Assembly (NCBI GenBank): GCA_005791875.1
Contig: SXTU01000234.1
Location: forward strand, 1-51,993
Direction: 5' to 3'
Source of the DNA: Verrucomicrobiales bacterium
GTDB lineage: Bacteria > Verrucomicrobiota > Verrucomicrobiia > Limisphaerales > SXTU01
DNA length: 51,993 nucleotides
The notes below the pieces were generated by a model. That model made no database searches, was not told the DNA's origin, and worked only from the letters and a program-made list of their open reading frames with translations. Positions 1 to 7,842 of the stretch are shown here, in pieces (within the stretch, counting starts at the first letter, position 1; each line of letters opens with the position of its first letter). The translations under genes and the position numbers were made by a program.

Positions 1-216
1 CGCACGGCAAAGTGGTTGGCCTCCTTCTCCTCCAGCGCCCGCCACCAGATGCGATTCAGGTCCGGGGACTGAGGCGCTATGTTGCTCATCAGGAAGGTCT
101 CCCGCTGCGCCTCGTGCCCGTAGCGCGTGCCGATGGCGTAGTTGGGTGCCATGTGTCCGCGGTCATACCCTGAGTTGCTGTAGTCCTGATGCGCGACCCG
201 GCTCGTCGTGCGTCCC
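1..216 (-). pseudogene. 5'-truncated fragment of a DNA/RNA non-specific endonuclease (NUC family)
   Basis: Reading the minus strand from about 216 to the left edge gives an open frame containing SGYDRGHMAPN, then MSNIAPQSPDLNRIWWRALE. These are the DRGH catalytic motif and the metal-binding Asn region of the NUC (Serratia nuclease-like) family. The match to the intact nuclease at 19218-20087 is clear over this whole stretch and starts abruptly near base 216. The roughly 95 upstream residues of the intact copy (membrane anchor and N-terminal part of the domain) are missing, and no start codon is evident. The rest of the gene lies off the left edge, so only the 5' truncation is certain. It abuts, in another frame, the small gene at 230-646. 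Confidence 0.7.
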
Positions 217-229
217 CTCCAACGGGGGA

Positions 230-646
230 CTATGCGGGGCTCGTCACCGTGGCGGTGGCGGGGTTGAGGGTTTCGGTTGTGGTGCTCGACTCCGTAGCGG
301 AGCTCACGCGGGTCAGGCCGCTCGCGCGGTCCATGTCCGTGACGTAGCCCTGCGCGCGGATGAGGGCCGAGTTGTCCCCGTGCTTGGGATGCGCCCGCAT
401 GCCGTGGACGACTTTCTGGTATTCGGCCCACGCCTGGTCGTCCGCCTTTTCCCGGGCGACCAGCCAACGGTTGAATTCCAGAGCCAGCTCATCCAAGCGG
501 CGGCGGGCCTCCAAGGCGGGCTCCACAACGGCTTTGAACTGCACCAGTGTATAACCCGCGAACTCATCGGTCGCGGCCAATTGCTCCCATGCCGCCATGG
601 CGGTCAGGAGTGATTCTTGCATTTCTTTTTTGGACTTAGTTGACAT
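230..646 (-). CDS. hypothetical protein, 138 aa, helical
   Basis: I do not recognise this protein. It starts MSTKSKKEMQ, is rich in Ala, Glu, Leu and Arg through residue ~95, which suggests amphipathic helices, and ends in a Thr/Ser-rich low-complexity tail. There is no signal peptide, membrane segment or cysteine motif. Confidence that it is real comes from the upstream signals: consensus -35 and -10 boxes lie directly before the ATG, with only six bases between the -10 box and the start codon, and a symmetrical operator-like sequence covers the -35 box. The gene ends at the edge of the nuclease fragment to its left, so its own 3' end may have been altered by the event that truncated the nuclease. 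Confidence 0.6.
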   Translation of the reverse strand: MSTKSKKEMQESLLTAMAAWEQLAATDEFAGYTLVQFKAVVEPALEARRRLDELALEFNRWLVAREKADDQAWAEYQKVVHGMRAHPKHGDNSALIRAQGYVTDMDRASGLTRVSSATESSTTTETLNPATATVTSPA

Positions 647-652
647 AAGCTA

Positions 653-680
653 ATTATACCTTAATTTTGATGCTTGTCAA
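653..680 (-). promoter_or_regulatory. consensus sigma-70-type promoter, probably leaderless
   Basis: On the minus strand TTGACA (680-675) is followed after 16 bases by TATAAT (658-653). Both hexamers match the consensus exactly. The ATG of the 138-aa gene begins six bases after the -10 box, where transcription would normally start, so the mRNA is expected to have essentially no 5' leader. Confidence 0.75.
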
Positions 681-683
681 GCA
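671..683. promoter_or_regulatory. operator-like palindrome overlapping the -35 box
   Basis: TGCTTG-T-CAAGCA is a perfect 6+1+6 palindrome. Partial symmetry continues outward (TTTG on one side, CAAA on the other). It contains the -35 hexamer of the promoter at 653-680, which is where a dimeric repressor would block polymerase. The regulator is unknown. Confidence 0.5.
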
Positions 684-720
684 CAAATCGTTGCATTGTA
701 GCACTTTGCATATCTTTCAT

Positions 721-743
721 ATTAACCGTTTGAAACGATTAAT
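721..743. promoter_or_regulatory. 23-bp near-perfect AT-rich palindrome
   Basis: ATTAACCGTTT-G-AAACGATTAAT has 11-bp arms with a single mismatch. It lies about 40 bp upstream of the -35 box of the 138-aa gene, in an AT-rich patch that contrasts with the GC-rich surroundings. It could be a second regulatory site; no T-run follows, so a terminator is less likely. Confidence 0.4.
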
Positions 744-800
744 ATCTCAATCCCAGCGGGGTATTTCTAAATTCCGGCGTGTGGGCTGCTTTTGGGCTGG

Positions 801-1010
801 GGATGCCCGCCTCCCCGTTGGGTAGGGCCGTCTCCCCAGTGGGGAGGGTCGCCTACCCGCTGAGTATGGCCGTCTCCCCGGCGGGGAGGACCGCCTACCC
901 ACTGGGGCTGCGCGTCTCCCCAAGGGGGAGAGCCGTCTCCCCGGCGGGGAGGGCCGTCTCCCCAGCGGGGATGGCTGCCTTACCCAGTGGGAATGCGCGT
1001 CTTCCCAAGC
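801..1010. repeat. ~24-bp tandem array of small hairpins
   Basis: Eight or nine degenerate units with a ~24-bp period each contain a core such as TCCCC-GGC-GGGGA, so every unit can fold as a short GC hairpin. Because 24 is a multiple of three, open frames encoding an eight-residue repeat (GRAVSPAG on +, GRRPSPLG on -) run through it, but there is no start signal or known domain. I read it as non-coding repeat DNA. Confidence 0.65.
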
Positions 1011-1171
1011 ATGAAAAAAGTTGTGTGCGTCAAGTTCAGCAAAAGAGTTTGGGCCATGGCCGCTGGGGCGCTGGCCCGCCTCGCGTTCCTCCCGACGCGC
1101 CCCTGAAGGCTGAGGGATAATACCGACTGCCGCTGAAGTCCGGTAGAATCCGGCGGGCTCCACGCAGCCAT

Positions 1172-1297
1172 CTCCCTCTCCCTTTGCGGCGCAAGGGGAG
1201 AGGGCTGGGGTGAGGGGTGAGCGTCGTCGGCATGGGCGGCCGCACTCCTCATCCGGCCTTCGGCCACCTTCTCCCCTCGCTGCGCGAAGGGAGAAGG
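1172..1297. repeat. 126-bp composite palindromic element, copy 1
   Basis: Two purine/pyrimidine-rich hairpins flank a conserved middle (GGCATGGGCGGCC then ATCCGGCCTTCGGCCACC). A second copy of exactly the same length lies at 41611-41736, with the middle conserved but the hairpin tips different. The two hairpins within a copy are also approximate inverted copies of each other. Together with the tandem array this accounts for most of the 747-1485 non-coding gap; the remainder (1298-1485) shows nothing further. Confidence 0.7.
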
Positions 1298-1485
1298 CAA
1301 TCACAGGCAACCACACTTCATTCCACCAGGTTCCATCAGGAGTTGGTATAATTTATCAAAATTGCGCTTGCCCCCCGACGGAAGGCCATTCTCCAAAAAT
1401 AAGCCCGACCCAAAAGAAAATCCCATCGAACGGGGGGGCTAAAAAGCAAGATTGTATCAGTTAAGCAAGAATCAAAATAAACACC

Positions 1486-1614
1486 ATGAAATCACACCTC
1501 AGCACTCGTTCGTTCGTCCTCACTGCACTCGCACTGTTCGTGGCGGTCTGCCGCCGCGAGGGCGCGCAGCTCGTCGTCGGCAAAACCAGCCAGGCCACCG
1601 GGAAGACGGCCTAA
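1486..1614 (+). CDS. small ORF, 42 aa, signal-like N-terminus
   Basis: An ATG opens a short frame beginning MKSHLSTRSFVLTALALFVA, which resembles a signal sequence (basic start, hydrophobic stretch), followed by about 22 polar residues ending in TAA. No convincing Shine-Dalgarno sequence precedes it. It may be a tiny secreted peptide or the decayed start of a longer secreted protein. The short repeat hairpin at 1621-1650 begins just after the stop. Confidence 0.3.
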   Translation: MKSHLSTRSFVLTALALFVAVCRREGAQLVVGKTSQATGKTA

Positions 1615-1620
1615 CGCCCG

Positions 1621-1650
1621 CGCCGGCGGTTTGCAACCGCCGCAGCTAGC
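1621..1650. repeat. short dispersed hairpin (GGCGGTTTGCAACCGCC type)
   Basis: GGCGGTT-TGC-AACCGCC folds as a hairpin at 1625-1641. The same type occurs at 40206-40235 and, in longer form, inside the gene at 48781-51207. Confidence 0.5.
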
Positions 1651-1696
1651 GCGAGCGACATTGAACCTTCCCGGTCCGCGCGCCAGCATCGCGCCG

Positions 1697-2752
1697 ATGA
1701 CTTCGCGCCCGCGCCCGTTCCGCTTCGAGCGAGGTGCGGTGCATTTGCCCGAACTCGCGCTGTGGCTCGACGCGCACGACTCGCGCGGCCCGGACGAATG
1801 GGCAGTTGTCAGCCACGCGCACTCCGACCACATCGCACGACACAAGCGCGTGATCCTCACCGGGCCGACCGCTCGGCTGCTGCGGCAACGGCTCAGCGGG
1901 CAGCGTGAGGAGCGCGTGCTGCGTTTCGGCGAACGCACGGCGTTCAACGGGCCAAGCGGCGACTTCGCGCTCACGCTCCTGCCCGCCGGCCACATCCTCG
2001 GCAGCGCGATGGTGCTCGTGGAGTGGCGCGGGGGCTCGCTGCTCTACACCGGTGACTTCCGTCTGCGAGCCAGTCCTGCCTGTGAACCCTGCGACTTCAA
2101 CCCTGCGCGCGGCTGCGACTGGCTCGTGATGGAAACCACTTTTGGGCACCCGGAATATGTTTTCCCGCCCACGGTGCAAGTCGCGGCAAACCTGCTGCAC
2201 TTCTGCCGCGAAGCCCTCGGCGCGGGCGAGACTCCCGTGCTCCTCGGCTGGACCCTCGGCAAGGCGCAGGAGCTGATGCGCCTGCTCGCCGACAGCGGCC
2301 TGCGCGTCGCCGTCCACGCGGCCGTGCTCCCGCTGGCCCGCATCTACGAGCAGTGCGGCGTGCGGCTGGGCACTTACGAACCGCTCGACGCGACCCAGGC
2401 AAAGGACCGCGTCCTCATCTGCCCACCCACGTTCGCGCAATCCGCAGCGCGCGCTGCGCTTGGCCCGTGCCGCCTTGCCGTGGCCACCGGCTGGGCGATG
2501 GAGAGCAGTTGCAAGTATCGCTCCGGCGTGGACGCGGCGTTTCCGCTGAGCGACCACGCCGACTTCAACGAGCTGGTTGAGTTCGTCCGCCAAGTGCGCC
2601 CGCGCCGCGTCTTCACCACGCACGGCTTCGCGGCCGACTTCGCCGCGACCTTGCGTGACCTTGGTTTTGCCGCAGAAGCCCTCGTGGCAGCGGAGCAACT
2701 GACCCTGTCCCTCGGCGTGGCCCCCACCCCGAGCCTGCGCCCGGCGCCGTAG
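1697..2752 (+). CDS. MBL-fold exonuclease, ligase-associated exonuclease type
   Basis: 351-residue metallo-beta-lactamase-fold protein. The signature metal-binding motif SHAHSDH is near residue 40, TGDFR near 118, METTFG near 145, and a C-terminal SDHADF / TTHG segment follows. This layout matches the CPSF/SNM1-like branch of MBL nucleases, particularly the proteins annotated as DNA-ligase-associated exonucleases. The expected role is metal-dependent nucleic-acid hydrolysis in the cytoplasm. The ATG at 1697 was preferred over an upstream in-frame start because family similarity begins with [13 protein letters not shown]. No ligase gene is adjacent in this window, so the exact partner and substrate are inferred only from family membership. 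Confidence 0.75.
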   Translation: MTSRPRPFRFERGAVHLPELALWLDAHDSRGPDEWAVVSHAHSDHIARHKRVILTGPTARLLRQRLSGQREERVLRFGERTAFNGPSGDFALTLLPAGHILGSAMVLVEWRGGSLLYTGDFRLRASPACEPCDFNPARGCDWLVMETTFGHPEYVFPPTVQVAANLLHFCREALGAGETPVLLGWTLGKAQELMRLLADSGLRVAVHAAVLPLARIYEQCGVRLGTYEPLDATQAKDRVLICPPTFAQSAARAALGPCRLAVATGWAMESSCKYRSGVDAAFPLSDHADFNELVEFVRQVRPRRVFTTHGFAADFAATLRDLGFAAEALVAAEQLTLSLGVAPTPSLRPAP

Positions 2753-2855
2753 AGGCCGGAGTCCGGAGCCTTTTCCTTGGCGCCCTGCGCGACCGTTGCG
2801 AGGGGCACAAACTCCACTTGCCTTTGCGTTCTCTTCCGCAACACTCGCGCCGCTT

Positions 2856-4028
2856 ATGAGCAAAAACGCTGGCCCCAAAGTCTCCAAAAAATTTGCCGCC
2901 TATCCTCGCCTCAACCCACTCGGTGTGGGTAAGGACATCTCCGCCGCCGATTTGATTGATCAGGTCATGCTCGCCTACAACGGCGGCCGGCTCCGCGAGG
3001 CCAGCCAGCTCCTCGCGAAGAAGATGCTGCCCCAGGACGGCTTCATCGGCATGAGCCTCACGGGCGCGCTCACGCCCGCCGGCCTGGGCAAGTCCTGCCT
3101 CATCCCACTGATGAAGGCCGGCTTCGTGGACTGGATCATCTCCACCGGCGCGAACCTCTACCACGATCTCCACTTCGGCCTCGATATGCAGCTCCACAGC
3201 GGCTCGCCGTTCCTCGACGACGTGCAACTGCACCAAGACGGCGTCATCCGCATCTACGATGTGCTCTTCGACTACAACGTGCTGCTCGACACCGATGCCT
3301 TCGTGCGCGAGGTCATCCAAGGCCCCGAGTTCCAGCGGCCCATGGGCACGGATGAATTTCACTACCTCCTCGGCAAATACGTCGCCGCGCGCGGGGAGAA
3401 ACTCGGCCTCAAGGACAGTTCCGTCCTCGCCACCGCCTACGAGTGCGGCATCCCTATCTTCACCAGCAGTCCCGGCGACAGCAGCATCGGCATGAACGTC
3501 GCCGCGATGGCCATGCGCGGCTCGGCGTTGTTGCCTGACGTGAACCGCGACGTGAACCAGACCGCCGCAATCGTCTATCATGCCAAGTCCACCGGCCACA
3601 CAAGCAGCGTGTGGATCCTCGGTGGCGGCAGCCCAAAGAACTTTATGCTCCAGACCGAGCCGCAGATTCAGGAAGTGCTCGGCATCCAGGAGAAGGGCCA
3701 CGACTATTTCCTCCAAGTTACCGACGCCCGCCCCGACACCGGTGGTCTCTCCGGCGCGACCCCCGCCGAAGCCGTGAGCTGGGGCAAAGTGGACCCCGAC
3801 AAACTCCCCGACAGCGTCGTCTGCTACACCGACAGCACCATCGCCCTGCCGCTCCTCACCGCATACGTCCTCTCGCGCGTGAAGCCGCGCAAGCTCAAGC
3901 GCCTCTACGACCACCGCGACGCCATCCTCGACCTGGTGAAGCAGAAGTATCTCAAGTCCGGCACGGTGACGAAGGTGCTGACCAGCCGGAAGCTTTCGAA
4001 GCGCGGCAGCAGCGTCGGCCTGAAATAG
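2856..4028 (+). CDS. deoxyhypusine synthase family protein
   Basis: 390-residue member of the deoxyhypusine synthase (DHS) fold. [10 protein letters not shown] in the first third, [10 protein letters not shown] mid-protein, the GGGSPKNF segment near residue 260 and [12 protein letters not shown] downstream all correspond to NAD- and spermidine-binding elements of DHS. The lysine in GGGSPKNF aligns with the catalytic lysine that forms the enzyme-imine intermediate. Bacteria lack eIF5A, so bacterial members are thought to act on polyamines (homospermidine-synthase-like) rather than on a protein. The start at 2856 ([10 protein letters not shown]) fits the family better than an earlier in-frame codon. 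No other polyamine genes are visible nearby. Confidence 0.8.
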   Translation: MSKNAGPKVSKKFAAYPRLNPLGVGKDISAADLIDQVMLAYNGGRLREASQLLAKKMLPQDGFIGMSLTGALTPAGLGKSCLIPLMKAGFVDWIISTGANLYHDLHFGLDMQLHSGSPFLDDVQLHQDGVIRIYDVLFDYNVLLDTDAFVREVIQGPEFQRPMGTDEFHYLLGKYVAARGEKLGLKDSSVLATAYECGIPIFTSSPGDSSIGMNVAAMAMRGSALLPDVNRDVNQTAAIVYHAKSTGHTSSVWILGGGSPKNFMLQTEPQIQEVLGIQEKGHDYFLQVTDARPDTGGLSGATPAEAVSWGKVDPDKLPDSVVCYTDSTIALPLLTAYVLSRVKPRKLKRLYDHRDAILDLVKQKYLKSGTVTKVLTSRKLSKRGSSVGLK

Positions 4029-4130
4029 TTCCGTTGGAGACAGTGAGTGTCCGAGTGGAAATGCGCTTGCGCGGTGCCAGAACCGCTGATTAGGTTCCCG
4101 CCCGCGTTTGACCGGACGCGTGTCCTCGGC

Positions 4131-4206
4131 GGGCTGGTAGCTCAGTTGGTAGAGCAGTGCCCTTTTAAGGCATTGGTCGCGGGTTCGAGTCCCGCCCAGC
4201 CCACCA
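4131..4206 (+). tRNA. tRNA-Lys (anticodon TTT)
   Basis: Full cloverleaf: acceptor GGGCTGG pairs with CCAGCCC, D arm GCTC/GAGC, anticodon stem GTGCC/GGCAT with loop CTTTTAA (anticodon 4164-4166, TTT), T arm with GGTTCGAGTCC, and an encoded CCA end. It sits alone between the DHS-like and rhodanese genes. Nothing else is seen between 4207 and 4372. Confidence 0.97.
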
Positions 4207-4372
4207 CCTCTTATTCACCCTGTCTCCCTCGATTCTGGGGCGTGGGGACATCTTGTTCATGGGCTACGGGACAAACTGCGCACCTCTCACCCGCGGCCTT
4301 TGTGGCCATCGCAGCGGGTTCGCCACTGGGAAATTCCTTTGCCCCGCGTTTGCTCGCCGCTACTTTCCGTGC

Positions 4373-4747
4373 GTGGATCATTCGCCCGGCTTCCTCAAGC
4401 TCGTCAACGCGGCCCGCGCCTCGGTGCGTGAGGTGACCATCGAGCAGTTGCACACCCGGCTTGCCGCGAACCCGCGCGCGGTGCTGCTGGATGTGCGCGA
4501 GGATTCTGAGTGGCTGGCCGGTCACGGGGAGCAGGCCCAGCACCTCGGCAAGGGCATTCTGGAGCGCGACCTGGAGCAGCGGTTCCCCGATCCGGACGCG
4601 GAGATCATCATGTATTGCGGCGGCGGCTTCCGCTCTGCGCTGACGTGCGACGCCGCGCAACGCATGGGCTACCGAAACGTCGCGTCGCTCATCGGCGGCT
4701 ACAAGGGGCTGGTCGCCGCAGGCTGGCCGATGAAGAAGGAGGCCTGA
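4373..4747 (+). CDS. rhodanese-domain protein
   Basis: 124-residue single-domain rhodanese. LLDVREDSEWLAGH marks the conserved acidic and His positions, and MYCGGGFRSA contains the active-site cysteine loop (C-G-G-G-F-R) expected to carry a persulfide sulfur. These proteins act as sulfurtransferases or sulfur carriers in the cytoplasm. The start is a GTG at 4373 (MDHSPGFLKLV), because close family members begin with a very similar sequence; an upstream ATG at 4253 would add an unconserved extension overlapping the tRNA trailer. It lies 12 bp upstream of the secreted DsbD-like gene, so the two are probably co-transcribed, a plausible pairing of sulfur and thiol chemistry. Confidence 0.8.
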   Translation: MDHSPGFLKLVNAARASVREVTIEQLHTRLAANPRAVLLDVREDSEWLAGHGEQAQHLGKGILERDLEQRFPDPDAEIIMYCGGGFRSALTCDAAQRMGYRNVASLIGGYKGLVAAGWPMKKEA

Positions 4748-4759
4748 GCAACGTCCTCA

Positions 4760-5305
4760 ATGAAGTTCGACTTTATGAAACACCTGCTTCCTCTGTTCGC
4801 CGCCTTGTTCATCGCACAGCAATCCGCCTTCGCCCAGGCGACCACCATCGTCACGTTCGAGTCCGCCAAGGTCACCGCCGGCGAGGCGCTTCCCGGCAGC
4901 AATTGCGTCGTGGCCGTCAGCTTCAAGATTCAGGCGGGCTATTACCTCCACTCCAACCGGCCAACGGTCCCCCGCGTCACTCCCACAGTCATCCAGGTCG
5001 GCGCGCTCGGAGCGACCCGCGCGCTGCCGCCCACGTATTCCGCGGCTGGGCAAAAGACTATCCCCGGAAATCCAGCGCCAGTGCCTGTGTATGAGGGAAG
5101 TTTCACCGCACTAATCCCCGTGGTCCTCGCGCCTAACGCCACCTTCCCCATCACCCTGCCCGGCGTTATCGGCTACGCGCCGGTGAACGAGAAGACCCAG
5201 TCCGCCGGCCGCATGGAACAGGTGCGCTTCACCATGACCATCCCGCGCTCCACCAACCCGCCGGCGGCCAAGTCGCCGACGCCTGACCCGAAGAAGAAGA
5301 AATAG
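4760..5305 (+). CDS. secreted protein resembling the N-terminal domain of DsbD
   Basis: 181 residues with a signal peptide (MKFDFMKHLLPLFAALFIA... cleaved near AFA-QA) and one beta-sandwich-like domain. Elements such as FKIQAGYYLHSN and VYEGSF resemble the periplasmic N-terminal domain of DsbD-type thiol:disulfide reductases. Only one cysteine is visible (SNC near residue 54), so the two-cysteine redox pair of true DsbD-alpha is absent; the domain may therefore bind or scaffold rather than transfer electrons. The C-terminus is a Pro/Lys-rich tail. It follows the rhodanese gene by 12 bp and precedes the FG-GAP gene. The fold assignment is moderate. Confidence 0.6.
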   Translation: MKFDFMKHLLPLFAALFIAQQSAFAQATTIVTFESAKVTAGEALPGSNCVVAVSFKIQAGYYLHSNRPTVPRVTPTVIQVGALGATRALPPTYSAAGQKTIPGNPAPVPVYEGSFTALIPVVLAPNATFPITLPGVIGYAPVNEKTQSAGRMEQVRFTMTIPRSTNPPAAKSPTPDPKKKK

Positions 5306-5367
5306 GCCCGTGCGAAGGACGACGCTGTCCTGCGGTGCGCTTGCCAACCCTCCTTGCCATTCTTGCG

Positions 5368-7350
5368 ATGAAGAGTTCAGCCCCCGCCCTGACCGTCGTC
5401 TGGCTCCTCGCGCTCGCCTTCCCCGTCGCAGCGTTGGAGCGCGTGAAGTTCAACCACCCCGGCCTCACCGTGGATCTCGGGGTCGGCCTGTGGGCGTGGC
5501 CCGTGCCTGCGGACGCGGGAGGCAACGGCCAGTTCGATCTCTTCGTCGCGTGCCCGGACAAGCCGTTCAACGGCGTGTGGCTCTTCGAGAATCCCACCGG
5601 CGCCACGGCGAAGAATCCTTTCCCAGTCTTCAAAGCCGCGCGCCAACTCAGCCGGGCCGTCCACTACGTCACGCCTTCGTATGTGGATGGTCGCGTGCGG
5701 GTGCTCTCGCCGACGACGGAGTATCCCGACTTCCTCACAGCTGGACTCGCGAAGTCGCTCAAGCTCGGCCTGCCCGCGAACATCCACACCAACCTCGTCA
5801 ATCCCAAGGCCACCAAAGGGCCGCGCATCCGGCACAACCAGTGGCGCTTCGCCGACTTCGACGGCGACGGCGCGCTCGATCTCGTCGTGGGCGTCGAGGA
5901 CTGGAGCGACTACGGCTGGGACGACGCGTGGGACCGGGCGGGCAAGTGGACCAACGGCCCGCTGCACGGCTTCGTGTATCTGCTGCGCAACCTCGGCACG
6001 ACGGCCGCGCCGCACTACGAGGCGGCCCGCAAGGTCGAGGCCGGCGGCGCCCCCGTCGACACATTCGGTTGTCCCTCGCCGAACTTCGTGGACTTCGACG
6101 GCGACGGCGACCTCGACCTGCTCTGCGGCGAGTTCCTCGACGGCTTCACTTACTTCGAGAACGTCGGCACTCGCACGCAGCCCCGCTACGCGCCGGGCCG
6201 CCGGCTCAAGCTGCCAGGCGGCCCACCGCTCACGATGGACCTGGAGATGATCGTCCCCGTCGCGTTCGACTGGAACAAGGACGGCCAGCCGGACCTCATC
6301 GTGGGCGACGAGGACGGGCGCGTCGCGTTGCTGCTCAACACCGGCAAGCTCGCTGCCGACCGCACGCCGCAGTTCCTCGCGCCGCGCTACTTCCAGCAGG
6401 AGGCCGACGATCTCAAGTGCGGCGCGCTCGCCACGCCGGTGGGCATTGATTGGGACGGCGACGGCGACATCGACATCCTCTGCGGCAACACGGCGGGCTA
6501 CGTGGAGTTCTTCGAGAACCTGAGCGGCCCCGGCGTCGAGCAACCCAAGTGGGCCGCGCCGCGCCGGCTTGAAGCCGACGGCAAGGTCATCCGCTTCATG
6601 GCCGGGCCGAACGGCAGCATCCAAGGCCCCGCCGAGGCGAAGTGGGGCTACACCACGTTGAGCGCCGCTGACTGGGACGGCGATGGCCTGCCCGATCTCA
6701 TCGTGAACTCGATCCTCGGCAAGGTGGTTTGGTTCAAGAACTCCGGCACGCGCAAAGCGCCGAAGCTCTCCGCCGCCCAGCCGATCGAAGTCGAATGGAG
6801 TAGCCCGCCGCCCACGCTCGCCTGGGGCTGGCTACGGCCCGAGGGCAAGGCGCTCCTCACGCAATGGCGCACCACGCCCTTCGCCGTGGATTGGAACCGC
6901 GACGGCCTCGCCGACCTCGTGATGCTCGACACCGAGGGCTACCTCACCTTCTTCGAGCGGGCGAAGCGCGAAGGCAAACTCGCGCTGCTCCAGCCCAAGA
7001 GGATTTTCTGCGATGAGCAAGGCCAGTCGCTCAAGCTCTCGGCCGGCCCCGCTGGCAAGAGCGGTCGCCGCAAACTCTGCGTCGTGGACTGGGACGGCGA
7101 CGGCAAGCTCGACCTCCTGCTCAACGGCGAGAACGCGAACTTCCTCCGTCAGGTGGCTGCCCACGACGGCAAGTTCCACTTCAAGGACGTGGGCAAGCTT
7201 GCCGACAAGAACGTCGCCAGCCACGACGTCAGCCCGACGGTCGTGGACTGGAATGGCGACGGCATCCCCGACCTGCTCGCGGGCGCGGAGGACGGGCATC
7301 TCTACTATCTGCGCAACGCCCGCAGCGAGAAGAAGCCTTCGGCGAAGTGA
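5368..7350 (+). CDS. secreted FG-GAP/VCBS-repeat beta-propeller protein
   Basis: 660-residue exported protein. An N-terminal signal peptide (MKSSAPALTVVWLLALAFPV) is followed by at least eight calcium-binding-type D-x-D/N-x-D-G motifs: DFDGDGALDL, DFDGDGDLDL, DWNKDGQPDL, DWDGDGDIDI, DWDGDGLPDL, DWNRDGLADL, DWDGDGKLDL and DWNGDGIPDL. Each is followed by a short hydrophobic strand and a G/N-rich turn, typical of FG-GAP/VCBS blades of an integrin-like propeller. The ATG at 5368 places the signal peptide at the very N-terminus; a GTG at 5335 would add eleven residues ahead of it. Such proteins are abundant in Verrucomicrobiota and Planctomycetota; their ligands are generally unknown. Confidence 0.85.
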   Translation: MKSSAPALTVVWLLALAFPVAALERVKFNHPGLTVDLGVGLWAWPVPADAGGNGQFDLFVACPDKPFNGVWLFENPTGATAKNPFPVFKAARQLSRAVHYVTPSYVDGRVRVLSPTTEYPDFLTAGLAKSLKLGLPANIHTNLVNPKATKGPRIRHNQWRFADFDGDGALDLVVGVEDWSDYGWDDAWDRAGKWTNGPLHGFVYLLRNLGTTAAPHYEAARKVEAGGAPVDTFGCPSPNFVDFDGDGDLDLLCGEFLDGFTYFENVGTRTQPRYAPGRRLKLPGGPPLTMDLEMIVPVAFDWNKDGQPDLIVGDEDGRVALLLNTGKLAADRTPQFLAPRYFQQEADDLKCGALATPVGIDWDGDGDIDILCGNTAGYVEFFENLSGPGVEQPKWAAPRRLEADGKVIRFMAGPNGSIQGPAEAKWGYTTLSAADWDGDGLPDLIVNSILGKVVWFKNSGTRKAPKLSAAQPIEVEWSSPPPTLAWGWLRPEGKALLTQWRTTPFAVDWNRDGLADLVMLDTEGYLTFFERAKREGKLALLQPKRIFCDEQGQSLKLSAGPAGKSGRRKLCVVDWDGDGKLDLLLNGENANFLRQVAAHDGKFHFKDVGKLADKNVASHDVSPTVVDWNGDGIPDLLAGAEDGHLYYLRNARSEKKPSAK

Positions 7351-7357
7351 GCTTGCC

Positions 7358-7777
7358 ATGATGCTCATCCGCACGCGCGTCGCGCCCAGCACGATCCACG
7401 GTATGGGCCTGTTCACCGTCGAGCCGGCCGTGAAAGGCACGCCCATCTGGCGCTTCGAGCCGGGTTTCGATCACGACTTCTCGCCGGAGTAGTTCGCCGC
7501 GCTGCCGTTGCTGGCAGGTGACCACACGCGCTGGTTCTGCTTCGTCAGCAAGGTGGATGGTCACGTCATCCTCAGCGGCGACCACGCGTGCTTCATCAAC
7601 CACTCACCGACGAACAACACCGGTGCGCCGCCAAATCCGCAGCCGCCCGTCACCACCGTCGCGCTGCGCGACCTCGCCGCCGGCGAGGAAACCACCTGCG
7701 ACTACTGGAGCTACGACGCGGACACCCCGTGGAAGCTCGGCCTCGTCCCGCGCGACGCACTGCGGGGAGCCTCGTAG
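7358..7777 (+). pseudogene. SET-domain protein with an in-frame TAG stop
   Basis: One frame from ATG 7358 to TAG 7775 encodes a small SET-domain protein of about 139 residues, interrupted by a TAG at 7490-7492. Before the stop: RTRVAPSTIHGMGLFTVEPAVKG, the classical SET opening (x-G-x-G-L-F); after it: CFINHSPTNN (the N-H-S substrate/cofactor motif) and AGEETTCDYW (the terminal E-x-x-x-D-Y). The two halves lie in the same frame, so a single base change is enough to explain the break; the context DFSPE-stop-FAALP suggests CAG (Gln) to TAG. It is most simply a recent nonsense pseudogene or a sequencing error. The normal stop codon lies inside a palindromic repeat. Confidence 0.75.
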
Positions 7778-7842
7778 CCGCCGACGTGAGGAGGCGGACG
7801 GTTGGAATACGGTTGGTTCCGCCTCCTGACCTCGGCGGCTAC
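7774..7842. terminator. palindromic element between convergent genes, carrying both stop codons
   Basis: 25-bp arms (7774-7798 and 7818-7842; GTAGCCGCCGA... and its reverse complement) with two mismatches flank a 19-bp loop. The left GTAG provides the TAG of the SET-domain gene and the right CTAC provides the TAG of xthA on the other strand. It should act as a bidirectional hairpin terminator, although it lacks T-runs. It belongs to the same family as the elements at 26957-27034 and 47335-47430. Confidence 0.6.

Noticed and set aside
146-613. Plus-strand frame opposite the 138-aa gene
   Set aside because: The composition is that of an antisense shadow, whereas the minus-strand gene has promoter and operator-like signals.
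801-1010. Possible CRISPR array
   Set aside because: Units are contiguous without unique spacers, and no cas gene is in the window. The heptad palindromes also lack the repeat-spacer layout.
747-1316. Long open frames on both strands through the 24-bp repeat array
   Set aside because: They follow from a repeat whose period is a multiple of three; there is no start signal, domain or conserved non-repeat part.
1341-1352. TATAAT box at 1347-1352 as a promoter for the 42-aa ORF
   Set aside because: No matching -35 box at suitable distance, and it is more than 130 bp from the ORF.
1697-2752. Reading the MBL protein as a beta-lactamase or RNase J
   Set aside because: There is no signal peptide and no RNase J beta-CASP domain; motif spacing fits the ligase-associated exonuclease type.
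5335-5367. GTG start eleven codons before the FG-GAP protein start used here
   Set aside because: It would place extra residues before a well-formed signal peptide; ATG 5368 gives the standard N-terminus.
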